Positions 9,649-18,510 of a stretch of 58,440 nucleotides of DNA are shown here, piece by piece. Made by a program: the position numbers and the translations under genes. The notes under the pieces were generated by a model that saw only the letters and a list, made by a program, of their open reading frames with translations, was not told where the DNA came from and ran no database searches. The DNA is from JBCCJA01 sp039045975 (GTDB lineage Bacteria; Planctomycetota; Planctomycetia; Planctomycetales; Planctomycetaceae), in contig JBCCJA010000021.1 in the NCBI GenBank assembly GCA_039045975.1, forward strand, positions 1 through 58,440, in the 5' to 3' direction. Numbering within the stretch: the stretch's first letter is position 1; every line of letters begins with the position of its first letter.

Positions 9649-9751
9649 CCGCTGTCAGCTATCCGCTGTCCGCTGTCCGCTGTCCGCTCAAAAATCATCG
9701 CAGCCGCACGCCTCTATCTCGCGGAAAGCGGATAGCGGACGGCGGACAGCG
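9649..9751. repeat. Inverted pair of heptamer tandem arrays
   Basis: Two arrays of a 7-base unit face each other between pilT and the first ATPase gene. The left array (9649-9690) reads as six heptamers close to CCGCTGT; the right array (9721-9751) carries four heptamers plus three bases close to GCGGACA, the reverse complement with variants (GCGGAAA, GCGGATA, GCGGACG, GCGGACA). About 30 bases separate them. In RNA this would form a long, slippable hairpin just upstream of the ATPase start codon at 9639. Only the repeat structure is directly seen. Confidence 0.9.
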
Positions 9752-9754
9752 TTC

Positions 9755-10873
9755 TCACTCGTCGAAATCGTCGTCGTCTTCTTCCTCTTCGTCGTCGAAG
9801 AGGCCCTTCTTGGCCCGTTCGAGGCGGACCCGCATTTCGCCCGGCGCGTTCGAGCGGACGACGATATCTTTCTCTTCGCAGAGCCCGTTCTTCCACAGGT
9901 CGAACAGGGCGTCGTCGAGCAGCTGCATGCCGAACTTCCGCCCGGTCTGGATCGCCGAGTTGATGCGGAACGTCTTGCCCTCGCGGATCAGGTTCGCGAT
10001 CGCGGGCGTGACAACGAGCATCTCGTAGGCGGCGACGAGGCCCTTCGGCTTGCGTGGCAGCAGCGTCTGCGACAGGACGCCGATGATCGACGTCGCGAGC
10101 TGCGTGCGGATCTGTTCCTGCTGGTTCGTCGGGAAGACGTCGATGATCCGGTCGACGGTGCCCTGGGCGCCGGTCGTGTGCAGCGTGCCGAAGACGACGT
10201 GGCCGGTCTCGGCCGCGGTGATCGCCGATTCGATCGTTTCGAGGTCACGCATCTCGCCGACGAGGATCACGTCGGGGTCCATCCGCAACGCGCGGCGGAG
10301 GGCCTCGGGGAAGTCGGGCACGTCGACGCCGATCTCCCGCTGGTTCACGGTGCAGCGCTTGTGGTCGTGGTAGTACTCGATCGGGTCTTCGAGCGTGATG
10401 ATGTGGTGGTCTTCGTTGTGATTCAGCCAGTTGATCATGCTCGACAGGCTGGTCGTCTTGCCCGAGCCGGTCGGGCCGGTGACGAGAAACAGGCCGCGGG
10501 GCCTGCTGATCAGGTCTTTGACGACCGGAGGCAGACCGAGCTGTTCGAAGGTCAGGAACTCGTTCGGGATCCGCCGCAGGACCATCCCGACTTTGCCCTT
10601 CTGCTTGAAGACCGCGACGCGGAAGCGGGCTTTCGAGCCGAACGCGAAACCGAAGTCGGTCCCGCCCATCTCCTGCAGTTCCTGCTGATTCCGTTCCGGC
10701 GTGATCGACTTCATCAGCGAGATCGTGTCTTCGCCGTCGAGCTCCTTCGTGTCGAGGCGGAGCATGCGGCCGCCCTCCCGCACGACCGGCGGCTGGCCGG
10801 TCGAGATGTGCAGGTCGGACACCTTGTTGGCGACGACGTACTCGAGCAGCTTGTCGATCTGGATCGTGGCCAT
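9755..10873 (-). CDS. pilT: PilT-type retraction ATPase
   Basis: A 372-residue PilT family ATPase, expected to depolymerise type IV pili and drive twitching. It has the PilT N-terminal start (IDKLLEYVVANKVSDLHIS), Walker A GPTGSGKTTSLSS near residue 131, Walker B DPDVILVGEMRDLETIE, the His box GHVVFGTLHTTGA, and the C-terminal AIANLIREGK signature specific to PilT. It lacks the GspE tetracysteine motif, which separates it from its neighbours. Length exceeds typical PilT (about 345) because of an acidic tail (DDEEEEDDDD). ATG start at 10873. Its presence argues that the cluster is a retractable T4P-like machine and not a pure type II secretion system. Confidence 0.95.
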   Translation of the reverse strand: MATIQIDKLLEYVVANKVSDLHISTGQPPVVREGGRMLRLDTKELDGEDTISLMKSITPERNQQELQEMGGTDFGFAFGSKARFRVAVFKQKGKVGMVLRRIPNEFLTFEQLGLPPVVKDLISRPRGLFLVTGPTGSGKTTSLSSMINWLNHNEDHHIITLEDPIEYYHDHKRCTVNQREIGVDVPDFPEALRRALRMDPDVILVGEMRDLETIESAITAAETGHVVFGTLHTTGAQGTVDRIIDVFPTNQQEQIRTQLATSIIGVLSQTLLPRKPKGLVAAYEMLVVTPAIANLIREGKTFRINSAIQTGRKFGMQLLDDALFDLWKNGLCEEKDIVVRSNAPGEMRVRLERAKKGLFDDEEEEDDDDFDE

Positions 10874-10934
10874 GGGCGGCTTCGCGGTCCGTGTGGGGCG
10901 TGGGGCCCGGTCGGGGCGTTCGGGACGGGAGGGA

Positions 10935-12665
10935 CTATTCCTCGTCGACCTTCATCAGGCGTTCGACTTCGGCGAGCGTCGTCTTGCCGACGAGCGCCTT
11001 CTGCAATGCGTCTTCGGCGAGCGTCTTCATGCCGTGCAAGCGGGCCTGCCGCCGGATGTCCTGCGTCGGGGCGTTCGCGAACGTGAGCTCGCGGATCGCC
11101 GCGTTCATCGTCATCAGTTCGAAGACCGCGACCCGGCCGCGGTAGCCGGTGTGCTGACACTCGCGGCAGCCGCGGCCCCGGAGGAACGTCGCGTCGGCCA
11201 TCTCGTCATCGGTGATGCCGAAGTGTTTCACCTCGGCCGGCGAAGGGTCGTACCGCTCGCGGCATTTCTCGCAGACCCGCCGCACGAGCCGCTGGGCCAT
11301 CACCGCCATCAGCGACGACGCAACCATGAACGGCTGCACGCCCATGTCGGTCAGCCGCGTGACCGAGCCGGGTGCGTCGTTCGTGTGCAGCGTGCTGAAG
11401 ACGAGGTGTCCGGTCAGCGAGGCCTGGATCGCCATCTCGGCCGTTTCGACGTCGCGGATCTCGCCGACGAGGATCACGTTCGGGGCCTGCCGCAGCATCG
11501 CCTTAATGATGCGGGCGAACGTCAGACCGATGTTGTGCTTCACCTCACACTGGTTGATGCCCGGGAGGTAATACTCGACCGGGTCTTCGGCGGTGATGAT
11601 TTTCTTATCGGGGCGGTTCATCTCCCCGAGGGCGGAATACAGGGTCGTCGTCTTGCCCGAGCCGGTCGGCCCGGTCACGAGGAAGATCCCGTTCGGCCGC
11701 TGGATGATGTTCTGGAACGTGCGGTAATTCTCTTCGGAGAACCCGAGGTTCCGGATGCCGATTTTGATGTTGTCGCGGTCGAGGATCCGCAGACATATGC
11801 CCTGCCCGTGGTTGGTCGGCAGGACGTTGACGCGGAGGTCGAACTCCTTCGAGCCCGAGGTCGTCTTGATGCGGCCGTCCTGGGCCCGCCGCTTCTCCGC
11901 GATGTCGATCCCGCCCATAACCTTGATGCGGGACGTGATCGCCGGGAGCAGGCGCCGCGGCGCCTTGTCCCGCTCGAGCAGTTTGCCGTCGATCCGGTAG
12001 CGGATGCGGACGCGGTCCTCGAACGGCTCGATATGGATATCCGAGGCCCGCATTTTGACGGCCTCAGAGATGATCATGTTGCACAGCCGCACGACCGGGC
12101 TGTTTTCGTCGTCGTCTTTCTCGGACTGCGTCGCGGAGGCGACGTCGGTGGCGGTGAAGTCGATCGCCGTTTCGGTGAACTCGGCGAGCATCGAGTCGAC
12201 CGTCTCCGTGTTGTCGCCGCCGTAGTACTCTTCGATCGCCGCGGTGATCTGCTCGGGGCTGGCGGTGACGACTTCGATCTCTTTGGCGGCGATGAACCGC
12301 AGCTTGTCTTCCAGGTCGAGGTTCGGTTCGACGAACGCCACCTTCAGGTATTCGGGCGTGTCTTCGATCGGAATGATCGTGTGCTCGCGACAGAGCGACT
12401 CGGCGAGCTTCGAGATCGCGTTCTCGTCGATCTCGAGCCGCTCGATGTCGAGTTCGCCGCCGTCGCCGTTGGTGCTCGCCGAGCCGTTCGCCCCCGCCAG
12501 CCGCGCGGCGTACGGCTTCACCTCGGCCTGGTCGACATATCCGAGCTGCAGCAACGCCTGCTCGACCGGGACCCGCTTCCGTTCGACGATCGCGTAGGCC
12601 TCGAGCAGCTGATCGTCACCGATCAGCCCGTCGCGGACCATCATTTGCCCGATGTCTTCGGCCAT
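10935..12665 (-). CDS. GspE/PilB-type assembly ATPase (second copy)
   Basis: A second 576-residue GspE/PilB ATPase, first in the operon. It carries an N-terminal MshEN-like pair of segments (IGQMMVRDGLIGDDQLLEA, then ALLQLGYVDQ), Walker A GPTGSGKTTTLYS near residue 332, Walker B APNVILVGEIRDVETAEMA, the His box GHLVFSTLHTNDAPGS, and the zinc tetracysteine set CEKC and CREC. It is clearly paralogous to the ATPase at 7918-9639, but the two diverge strongly in the N-terminal half. Two assembly ATPases plus PilT in one operon suggest two fibre programmes or a heteromeric motor; the sequence cannot decide. ATG start at 12665, with a 182-base leader before the oppositely oriented tRNA-Ala. Confidence 0.95.
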   Translation of the reverse strand: MAEDIGQMMVRDGLIGDDQLLEAYAIVERKRVPVEQALLQLGYVDQAEVKPYAARLAGANGSASTNGDGGELDIERLEIDENAISKLAESLCREHTIIPIEDTPEYLKVAFVEPNLDLEDKLRFIAAKEIEVVTASPEQITAAIEEYYGGDNTETVDSMLAEFTETAIDFTATDVASATQSEKDDDENSPVVRLCNMIISEAVKMRASDIHIEPFEDRVRIRYRIDGKLLERDKAPRRLLPAITSRIKVMGGIDIAEKRRAQDGRIKTTSGSKEFDLRVNVLPTNHGQGICLRILDRDNIKIGIRNLGFSEENYRTFQNIIQRPNGIFLVTGPTGSGKTTTLYSALGEMNRPDKKIITAEDPVEYYLPGINQCEVKHNIGLTFARIIKAMLRQAPNVILVGEIRDVETAEMAIQASLTGHLVFSTLHTNDAPGSVTRLTDMGVQPFMVASSLMAVMAQRLVRRVCEKCRERYDPSPAEVKHFGITDDEMADATFLRGRGCRECQHTGYRGRVAVFELMTMNAAIRELTFANAPTQDIRRQARLHGMKTLAEDALQKALVGKTTLAEVERLMKVDEE

Positions 12666-12848
12666 AGGTCGTCGCGTCCGGGAATGCCGTGCGGGCCTGA
12701 ACAGGCCGGGTGTCTGCGGACTACGAAGCCGTCCGTCGTGTGAAGATTCTCAAACGCGTCCGATACGGAGTCAACGGTCGCCGCCGCCTCGTCGTGCTGT
12801 CCTTCCGGGTTGGAACTGGCGGGCCGGCCGAGTAGCTTTCCGCTCAAC

Positions 12849-12923
<75 letters not shown>

Positions 12924-13146
12924 CCGTTTTTCTGGCCCGCCGAGGCAACGGCGGATAAGTCCCCCGACCCCTCCGACCGCGACCGGCGATACGACCGCGG
13001 CGTCCGGTCTCGGGCGCCGGGACTGAGGCGGTTCGCGACGGGCGGCCCGACAGGCTGTTGCCCGCGGCGAGTCCGCGGCGATACCGTTCGGCATCTGCCG
13101 GGATATTCCGTCCCGGCCCGCGTCTCAGCCGACTGAAAGATCCGCC

Positions 13147-13998
13147 ATGTCGTTTGCCAGTCTTTCCCGCGGGTCTGCCGTCGTGATGCTCGCGGCCGCG
13201 ACGGCCGCGACCGCCTTCGCGGGACGCCCCCAGGCGGTCACGCGTCCCGGCTACGACGCGGACGCCCGCACGGTCGAGATGTTCGCCGGCATCGAAGACG
13301 GCAGCCTCGACGTCCGGCTCGTCATGCGGGACGAGACGGCCGGCAATCTGTTCGTCAACAACCTGACCGACGAGCCGCTGAACGTTGAGATCCCGAAAGC
13401 ATACGTCGGCGTGCACGTCTTCGAGCAGATCGGCGGCGGCGGCTTCGGCGGAGGTGGCGGCGGCATTGGCGGCGGCGGCCAGGGCGGCGGCGGGCAGGGC
13501 GTCGGTGGCGGCGGCGGAATCGGTGGCGGCGGCGGAATCGGTGGCGGCGGCGGTGTCGGCGGGGCCGGCGGCGGCGGCGGGTTCTTCTCGATCCCCCCCG
13601 AACAGTTCGCCCGCGTCCCGTTCCGCTCGGTCTGTCTCGAGCACGGGAAGATCGATCCGAACCCGAAAATGACCTACCGCGTCCGCCGCGTCGAAGAGTT
13701 CACATCCAACCCCGCGCTCCGCGAGCTGATCGAGATGGTCGCCGAGGGCCGGGCCGGCGGACAGCCGGCCCAGGCCGCCGCATGGCATCTGTCGGACGGC
13801 ATGAGCTGGGCCGAACTCGCCGCCAAAGAGGTCCGGCACGTCGGCGGCCGGCCGCCGACACGCTATTTCACGCAACGCGATCTGAACGTCGGGGTTGCCG
13901 CGGCACGCGCCGCCGCGGTGCGGGCCCGTGCCGAAGCGGAGAAAGCACCGAGCGAGCCGCGAACGCCGGTCGAGACGAATCCGCGGCTCCGCGACTGA
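13147..13998 (+). CDS. Exported Gly-rich protein of unknown function
   Basis: A 283-residue protein with a signal peptide (VVMLAAATAATAFAG) at the N-terminus. The first domain includes VRLVMRDETAGNLFVNNLTDEPLNVEIPKAY, then a poly-Gly linker of about 55 residues (roughly 97-151) built partly from GGGGGI repeats, then a C-terminal domain with one Cys and an Ala/Arg-rich end. The 'unfamiliar sequence plus glycine hinge' layout recurs in planctomycete exported proteins, but I do not recognise the family. The gene stands alone on the plus strand between the tRNA and a convergent barrel gene. ATG start, with no strong Shine-Dalgarno sequence. Confidence 0.75.
   Translation: MSFASLSRGSAVVMLAAATAATAFAGRPQAVTRPGYDADARTVEMFAGIEDGSLDVRLVMRDETAGNLFVNNLTDEPLNVEIPKAYVGVHVFEQIGGGGFGGGGGGIGGGGQGGGGQGVGGGGGIGGGGGIGGGGGVGGAGGGGGFFSIPPEQFARVPFRSVCLEHGKIDPNPKMTYRVRRVEEFTSNPALRELIEMVAEGRAGGQPAQAAAWHLSDGMSWAELAAKEVRHVGGRPPTRYFTQRDLNVGVAAARAAAVRARAEAEKAPSEPRTPVETNPRLRD
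13504..13557 (+). repeat. Three 18-bp tandem repeats in the Gly-rich hinge
   Basis: Three consecutive 18-base units beginning GGTGGCGGCGGCGG, the last with a GTC ending in place of ATC. Each encodes six residues (GGGGGI or GGGGGV). Being in phase with the codons, copy-number change would lengthen or shorten the hinge without a frameshift. Confidence 0.9.
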
Positions 13999-14034
13999 CA
14001 CTCGGCCGCCCGATTCGCGAGCGGGTCTCGGTCG

Positions 14035-15414
14035 TCACCAGGGCTTGAACTCGAGCCCGACCGACAGCCCGTCGAGGGTGAACTGGTCGGCGTCTTCGAC
14101 GGGCCGGAAGTCGGTCCCGGTGATCGGATCGGCCGCGAGCCCCGACTGAAAGACCTGTCCACCGCCCGCCGTCGTGACGTTGTACCGGATCGTGTTGGCA
14201 GGCCGGAAAATCCTCGCGAACCGCATCAGGTCGTAGCCGACGTGCAGGCTCAGCTTGTCGGTCAGGAGGATCCGGGCGTACGTATTGAGTTCGAGCGCCG
14301 GCGAGAACCGGAAGTAACGTTCGACCTCTTCGCGGCGATCGGTGCCGTCGACGTTCTCGACCGTCACCGCCGCCTTCGCGCTGTTCACGCCCAGCAGGAC
14401 GGCCGGTTCGACGCCGAGGGCGAACCGCGGGTGAACGAGTTCGGCCCGAACCCCGAACGTCGGGCCGAAGATATGGTTGATCGTGAACGAATCGACCGCC
14501 GCCGTACTCAGGGTCGTCGTCGAGAACAGCCCGCCGGTCGTCGGACTCGCCGTGCCCCGTAACCTCATGTCTTCCTGAAGCCGGCGATAGACGAACCCGC
14601 TCGTCGGCCGCAGGTGGAATCCGGGGCCACGCGGCGCCTGTGAAGGCAACAGCCACGTGACGTCTGTGCCCCAGACGTCGAACTCGTATTGCACCTGGGA
14701 ATTGGAACTGAAAAGGATCGCCGCATCGGTCTCGACACCGTTGATCGTCGTGTTGAGCACGGGCGCGGCTTGGAACACGCCGACCGAGCTCGGGAAAAAC
14801 TCGGTCGGCAGATCGGTGAAGCCTTCCGTCGTCTCGCCGAGAATGAACCCGGACCACTCGAAGTCGCCGTGCCGGCGTGTCGGCACGGACGCGGTCAGCC
14901 GGAAGCCGTTATTGTCGTTGAGATTGACCGGGCCGAGCGTCGGGCCGAACGCGGCGTCAATGAAACGCCCGTCATCGGTCGTCAGCGTGCTCGCCAGTGC
15001 GAAGATCTCACTCGGGTCCTGGCCGTCGGCACGGAGCGGTGAACCGACGAGTTGATCGCCCGGGTCGGTCCCGGACCAAAGCAAATAATCGACCCGCACC
15101 GTCGTGCCCGGGATCTTCGCGAACTTATATCCCTGGGCGTTGAACAACGCCGGACCGAACCAGTTGAAAAGCCGTTTCCGACGCGACGGCTGCATGTTCG
15201 CCGGCGGCCCCGGGTTCGGACCGGGCGGGTAAACGTCGGTCGGGCCGTGCAGGTACGGATTGCTGTACGGGAAAGTCGCCTCGGGCTGGACCGTCGGGAC
15301 CGCCGGGTGCAGGGGCGAATAGAACGGCTCGGCCGACGCGCGACCCGCGAAGACGATCGACAGCCCGCACAGGGCCGTCGCGGTGAGTGTCCGTCGGAAC
15401 GCCTTGGGGGTCAT
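14035..15414 (-). CDS. BBP7-like outer-membrane beta-barrel protein
   Basis: A 459-residue exported protein. I start it at ATG 15414, which places a clear signal peptide (TLTATALCGLSIVFAGRASA) at the N-terminus; longer in-frame starts would bury it. After a Pro-rich stretch, the body has alternating amphipathic segments, aromatic residues, and a final strand LDGLSVGLEFKPW ending in Trp, as in outer-membrane barrels. Phrases such as RVDYLLWSGTDPG (near the N-terminus) and YARILLTDKLSLHVGYDLMRFARIFRPAN (in two halves of one strand pair) match the planctomycete BBP7 family (PF07585) from memory. Function in that family is unknown. It is transcribed convergently with the Gly-rich gene. Confidence 0.82.
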   Translation of the reverse strand: MTPKAFRRTLTATALCGLSIVFAGRASAEPFYSPLHPAVPTVQPEATFPYSNPYLHGPTDVYPPGPNPGPPANMQPSRRKRLFNWFGPALFNAQGYKFAKIPGTTVRVDYLLWSGTDPGDQLVGSPLRADGQDPSEIFALASTLTTDDGRFIDAAFGPTLGPVNLNDNNGFRLTASVPTRRHGDFEWSGFILGETTEGFTDLPTEFFPSSVGVFQAAPVLNTTINGVETDAAILFSSNSQVQYEFDVWGTDVTWLLPSQAPRGPGFHLRPTSGFVYRRLQEDMRLRGTASPTTGGLFSTTTLSTAAVDSFTINHIFGPTFGVRAELVHPRFALGVEPAVLLGVNSAKAAVTVENVDGTDRREEVERYFRFSPALELNTYARILLTDKLSLHVGYDLMRFARIFRPANTIRYNVTTAGGGQVFQSGLAADPITGTDFRPVEDADQFTLDGLSVGLEFKPW

Positions 15415-15567
15415 GTCCCTGCCTCGATCGAGCCGCCGACCGGTGTACGATCCGAACGGCGCACTTCGCGCCTGCCCGGAACGGGGTCGTATCACGACTA
15501 TCGGTTGCTCCTGCCGCGTCACTTGTCCGAAATCGGCCTGTCGTGACGGCTGTAGCGGCCGTAACGC

Positions 15568-16785
15568 GTGCCCGAAACCCTTCGTACGCGGACCGTTGTG
15601 AGCCGATCGGAAGACCCCGCCGCCCTGCAAACCGCACTCCGGCACGCGGGGGCCCTCTGCGAATCACCGACCGTCTCCGACACGCCGAACGCGGCCGCGG
15701 CCGAATACGTTCGGGGTGTCGTCGGGAACCTCGGGAAGGTCGAAGTCACGACGTACGAAGACCCCCGCGGCGTGACCAAAACGAACCTAGTCGCCGCGTT
15801 CGGTCCGGCGGCCGACGCGTCCTCAGGCGGGCCTTCGGGCCGCGGTCTCGCACTCGCTGCCCACACCGACGTCGTGCCGGCCGTCGACTGGCACGACGCG
15901 ACGCCCGGGCCGTTCGTCCCGACCGTCGCCGGGGACCGCCTCTACGCCCGCGGCGCCTGCGACATGAAGGGCCCGCTCGCTGCGATGCTCGCCGCGATCG
16001 AGCAGACCGACCTCACCACGCTGACCGCCCCGCTCTACCTCGTCGCGACGGCCGACGAGGAGGTCGGGTTCGTCGGCGCCCGGCAGCTCATGCAAACCGA
16101 CGGCCTGTACCCGAGGCTCGTCGAAGACCGCGTGCCGATGCTCGTCGGCGAGCCGACCGAATTGGCCGTCGTGCACGCCCATAAGGGCTCCTGCCTGATC
16201 ACGGTGACGGCCCGCGGTGTCGCGGGGCACTCGTCGGGAACGGCAGGCAGCAACGCCAACTGGGCCATGATCCCGTTCCTCGCCGAGATGGCCGAGATCC
16301 GCACCGAGACGGAGCGAGACGCCCGCTGGCACGACGACCGCTTCGCCCCGCCGACTCTCGGCGTGAACATCACCGTCAACGACGGCAATCGCGCGATCAA
16401 CGTCACTTCGGACCGGTCGGTCTGCCACATCTACGTGCGTCCGATGCCCGCGGTCCCGGTCGGCCCGCTCGTCGACCGGCTCACCGACGCGGCCGCGCGC
16501 CACGGTCTGGAGATCTCCGTCGAACGGGCCGGCGAGGCCGTTTACGTCGAACCCGACTCGCCGTTCGTGACGCTCGTCGGCGAGGTCGCCGGGACGGCAC
16601 CGCCCCGGACGGTCAGTTACGGGACCGACGCGGCGGCGTTCGTCGCCGATATTCCCGAAGTCGTCGTCTGCGGCCCCGGATCGATCGAGCAGGCCCACAC
16701 CCGCGACGAATTCATCACGCTGGAGCAGCTGTCCGCCGGGGTCGCGTTCTTCGGGCGTCTGATCGACCGCTGCTGCCGCCAATGA
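15568..16785 (+). CDS. M20 family metallopeptidase (ArgE/DapE-like)
   Basis: A 405-residue zinc-dependent amidohydrolase/peptidase of the M20 family, which includes acetylornithine deacetylase and succinyl-DAP desuccinylase. The metal-site motifs are visible: LAAHTDVVPA (His, then the Asp that supports it), GACDMKGPLAA (bridging Asp), TADEEVGF (general-base Glu followed by metal Glu) and the C-terminal QAHTRDE (last His). A dimerisation/lid domain lies between them (GHSSGTAG). The substrate cannot be read from sequence, and the context (between a barrel and a lipoprotein gene) does not help. Start is GTG 15568 or in-frame GTG 15598; neither has a good Shine-Dalgarno sequence. Confidence 0.9.
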   Translation: MPETLRTRTVVSRSEDPAALQTALRHAGALCESPTVSDTPNAAAAEYVRGVVGNLGKVEVTTYEDPRGVTKTNLVAAFGPAADASSGGPSGRGLALAAHTDVVPAVDWHDATPGPFVPTVAGDRLYARGACDMKGPLAAMLAAIEQTDLTTLTAPLYLVATADEEVGFVGARQLMQTDGLYPRLVEDRVPMLVGEPTELAVVHAHKGSCLITVTARGVAGHSSGTAGSNANWAMIPFLAEMAEIRTETERDARWHDDRFAPPTLGVNITVNDGNRAINVTSDRSVCHIYVRPMPAVPVGPLVDRLTDAAARHGLEISVERAGEAVYVEPDSPFVTLVGEVAGTAPPRTVSYGTDAAAFVADIPEVVVCGPGSIEQAHTRDEFITLEQLSAGVAFFGRLIDRCCRQ

Positions 16786-16810
16786 CCGCGACGCGGCCCG
16801 GACGTCTCGC

Positions 16811-17536
16811 TCAGCGGGTCGGCAGGACGAACCCGTCGGACGGGACGGGTTCCCAGAGAGACTCGTCGAGTTCTTCGACCGATCCCGACGGGCCGGTCGC
16901 GGCTTCCGACGGGGTGAAGTCGGCGAACATGACCGTCGGTTGATCGGCTCCAGAACTGGGTACGCCCGCGGACGCAGATGCCGGGACGACGGCGTCGCCG
17001 GCCTCCAGCGTCGCGAACGGATTCTCCGGTTTGCGGGCGACGTGCGAGGTCGGCATCGCCGCCACAACTGGGACCGGGTCGGGCCGACGGGCGACCGGCA
17101 TGGGAGCGGACGTCTTCGGCGCCGCGGTCGTCGTGAGTACCGGCTTGGCCGCGCCGCCGGACCAGGTCACGCCCGGCCCGCCGAGGCCCATCGCCGGACT
17201 CGAGGTCGAGTGCGTCGTCGGGCCTGGTTGACGCATAACGGCCGCGGCCGGCACGACGGCGGGGGCTTCGACCGTCTTCCGCAACGCCGCGAGTGACTGC
17301 TCCGTCGCCGTCATCGTCCGCCCCGTGGACGATCGCGTTCGCGACATGTCGTCGGCCGACGCGACCTGCGTCAGGTCTCCGAAGGGGTCGGCCGCGGCCG
17401 TTTCCTCGCCCGAAAACCCGTACGGCAGGCGGCCGGCGAAGAACCGTTTCTCCGCCGCGCACCCGGCCGCGAGCACGACAACGGCGACCGCGACAACGGC
17501 CGAGACATGATTCGGGCGGCGGAAGAGAGGCGTCAT
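16811..17536 (-). CDS. Putative lipoprotein of unknown function
   Basis: A 241-residue protein with a lipobox: after NHVSAVVAVAVVVLAAGC the Cys at residue 26 is the expected lipidation site. The rest is low-complexity, rich in Pro, Ala, Val and Thr, with a PLPYGFSGEE-like region just after the Cys and an acidic C-terminal part (EELDESLWEPV). No enzyme motif is visible. ATG start at 17536 overlaps the stop of a possible upstream small gene (ATGA). Probably membrane-anchored and periplasmic; role unknown. Confidence 0.72.
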   Translation of the reverse strand: MTPLFRRPNHVSAVVAVAVVVLAAGCAAEKRFFAGRLPYGFSGEETAAADPFGDLTQVASADDMSRTRSSTGRTMTATEQSLAALRKTVEAPAVVPAAAVMRQPGPTTHSTSSPAMGLGGPGVTWSGGAAKPVLTTTAAPKTSAPMPVARRPDPVPVVAAMPTSHVARKPENPFATLEAGDAVVPASASAGVPSSGADQPTVMFADFTPSEAATGPSGSVEELDESLWEPVPSDGFVLPTR

Positions 17537-17727
17537 CGCGTCATTTCCTGCGGTGCGGTTCGGTCAGAGACTTCGGCCGTCCGTGTGTTGAAGCGGCGTC
17601 CCGAGCCGCGAACGGCGAACGGCACGGCGTCGACGCCGCCCACACGACCGGCCACCTGGCCGAGGTGGCCCGCCGGGATCGACAACGCGCAGGCGGACGA
17701 GCCCGCCGTCGGGACGAAGCGAAGCAT
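17533..17727 (-). CDS. Possible small protein coupled to the lipoprotein gene
   Basis: A 64-residue open frame from ATG 17727 (a longer in-frame start lies at 17811). Its TGA overlaps the ATG of the lipoprotein gene as ATGA, the same junction used by many certain gene pairs in this window. The product begins LRFVPTAGSSACALSIPAG and has no motif I recognise and no clear membrane segment. The only support is the overlap and the lack of another gene in this 312-base gap. It could be a chance open frame in high-GC DNA. Confidence 0.35.
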   Translation of the reverse strand: MLRFVPTAGSSACALSIPAGHLGQVAGRVGGVDAVPFAVRGSGRRFNTRTAEVSDRTAPQEMTR

Positions 17728-17848
17728 GGACGGTTCGAAGGGGACGCGTGTGCGGCGGACGCCGCGAGATGGGGGACGACGGTCGTAATAACGCCCCGCC
17801 GTCCCGGTCAAGACCGACCGGCCGCCCCGCGGTATGTCCCGACCGGGG

Positions 17849-18436
17849 CTACTCGGCGTCGAGCGGCTTCTCGCTGTCGCGGTCGGCCCCGAACGACGCG
17901 AGGAGTGCGTCGGCGTTGGCGTCGACGGTCGCCCGCGGCCCGGCGAGCTTCAGGAAGTAGTTCCCGGTCCCCTCGACGGTGAGGATGATCGCGACGCTGC
18001 GGGCGTCTTCGATCAGCTCATACTTCCGCAGGAACGGCGGGCCGACCGACTTCCGCATCGTCCCGGTCAGGTCGAGGAACGTGTACTTCCCCTGCGGCGA
18101 GCTGCCTTCGACGAGCGACACTTCGCGTCCGTCCGCGTCGAACTGGCCGATCCACCGGGTGACGTTCGCGCCGATCCCCCCGCCGCCGCCGCCGAAGAAC
18201 GAGACGACCACCTGCGTGTCGGTCTCTTCGCCGTCGCCCGACGGCACGTCGAACTCCGCCAGCCGCAGCCGGTTCGAGGGCGGCTTCTGCGTCCAGGTCG
18301 TCGGCACGGCGAGCGTGACGTCGCGGATTTTGACCTCTTCGGTCGCCTGGGCCTCCGTGTGATCGTCGGCCGACGCGACGTCCGCGACGCAGAACAGGGG
18401 GAGAAGCGACGCGGCGAGGGCGAGACGGAGCGACAT
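17849..18436 (-). CDS. Exported protein of unknown function
   Basis: A 195-residue protein with a signal peptide (LRLALAASLLPLFCVADVASA); the ATG at 18436 places it at the N-terminus, whereas upstream in-frame starts would not. The mature part starts with an acidic stretch, then a domain with VPTTWTQKPPSN, a run of six glycines after VVVSFF, and a final region ending LLASFGADRD. The 'VP-x-x-W' opening and beta-rich pattern resemble small PsbP/Mog1-like folds, but this is only an impression. It lies 74 bases downstream of murA on the same strand and may be cotranscribed with it. Confidence 0.7.
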   Translation of the reverse strand: MSLRLALAASLLPLFCVADVASADDHTEAQATEEVKIRDVTLAVPTTWTQKPPSNRLRLAEFDVPSGDGEETDTQVVVSFFGGGGGGIGANVTRWIGQFDADGREVSLVEGSSPQGKYTFLDLTGTMRKSVGPPFLRKYELIEDARSVAIILTVEGTGNYFLKLAGPRATVDANADALLASFGADRDSEKPLDAE

Positions 18437-18510
18437 CGGCGGGACCCGGAGGGAAGGAAGTGGCCGCAGAATGGTCGACCCCGTCGCCACCGATCGCAAG
18501 GGGCGGCCCC

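Noticed and set aside
9230..12743. Long plus-strand open frames opposite pilT and the two ATPase genes
   Set aside because: They are the reverse frames of well-supported genes and have very Arg/Asp-rich products without family motifs; high GC keeps such frames open.
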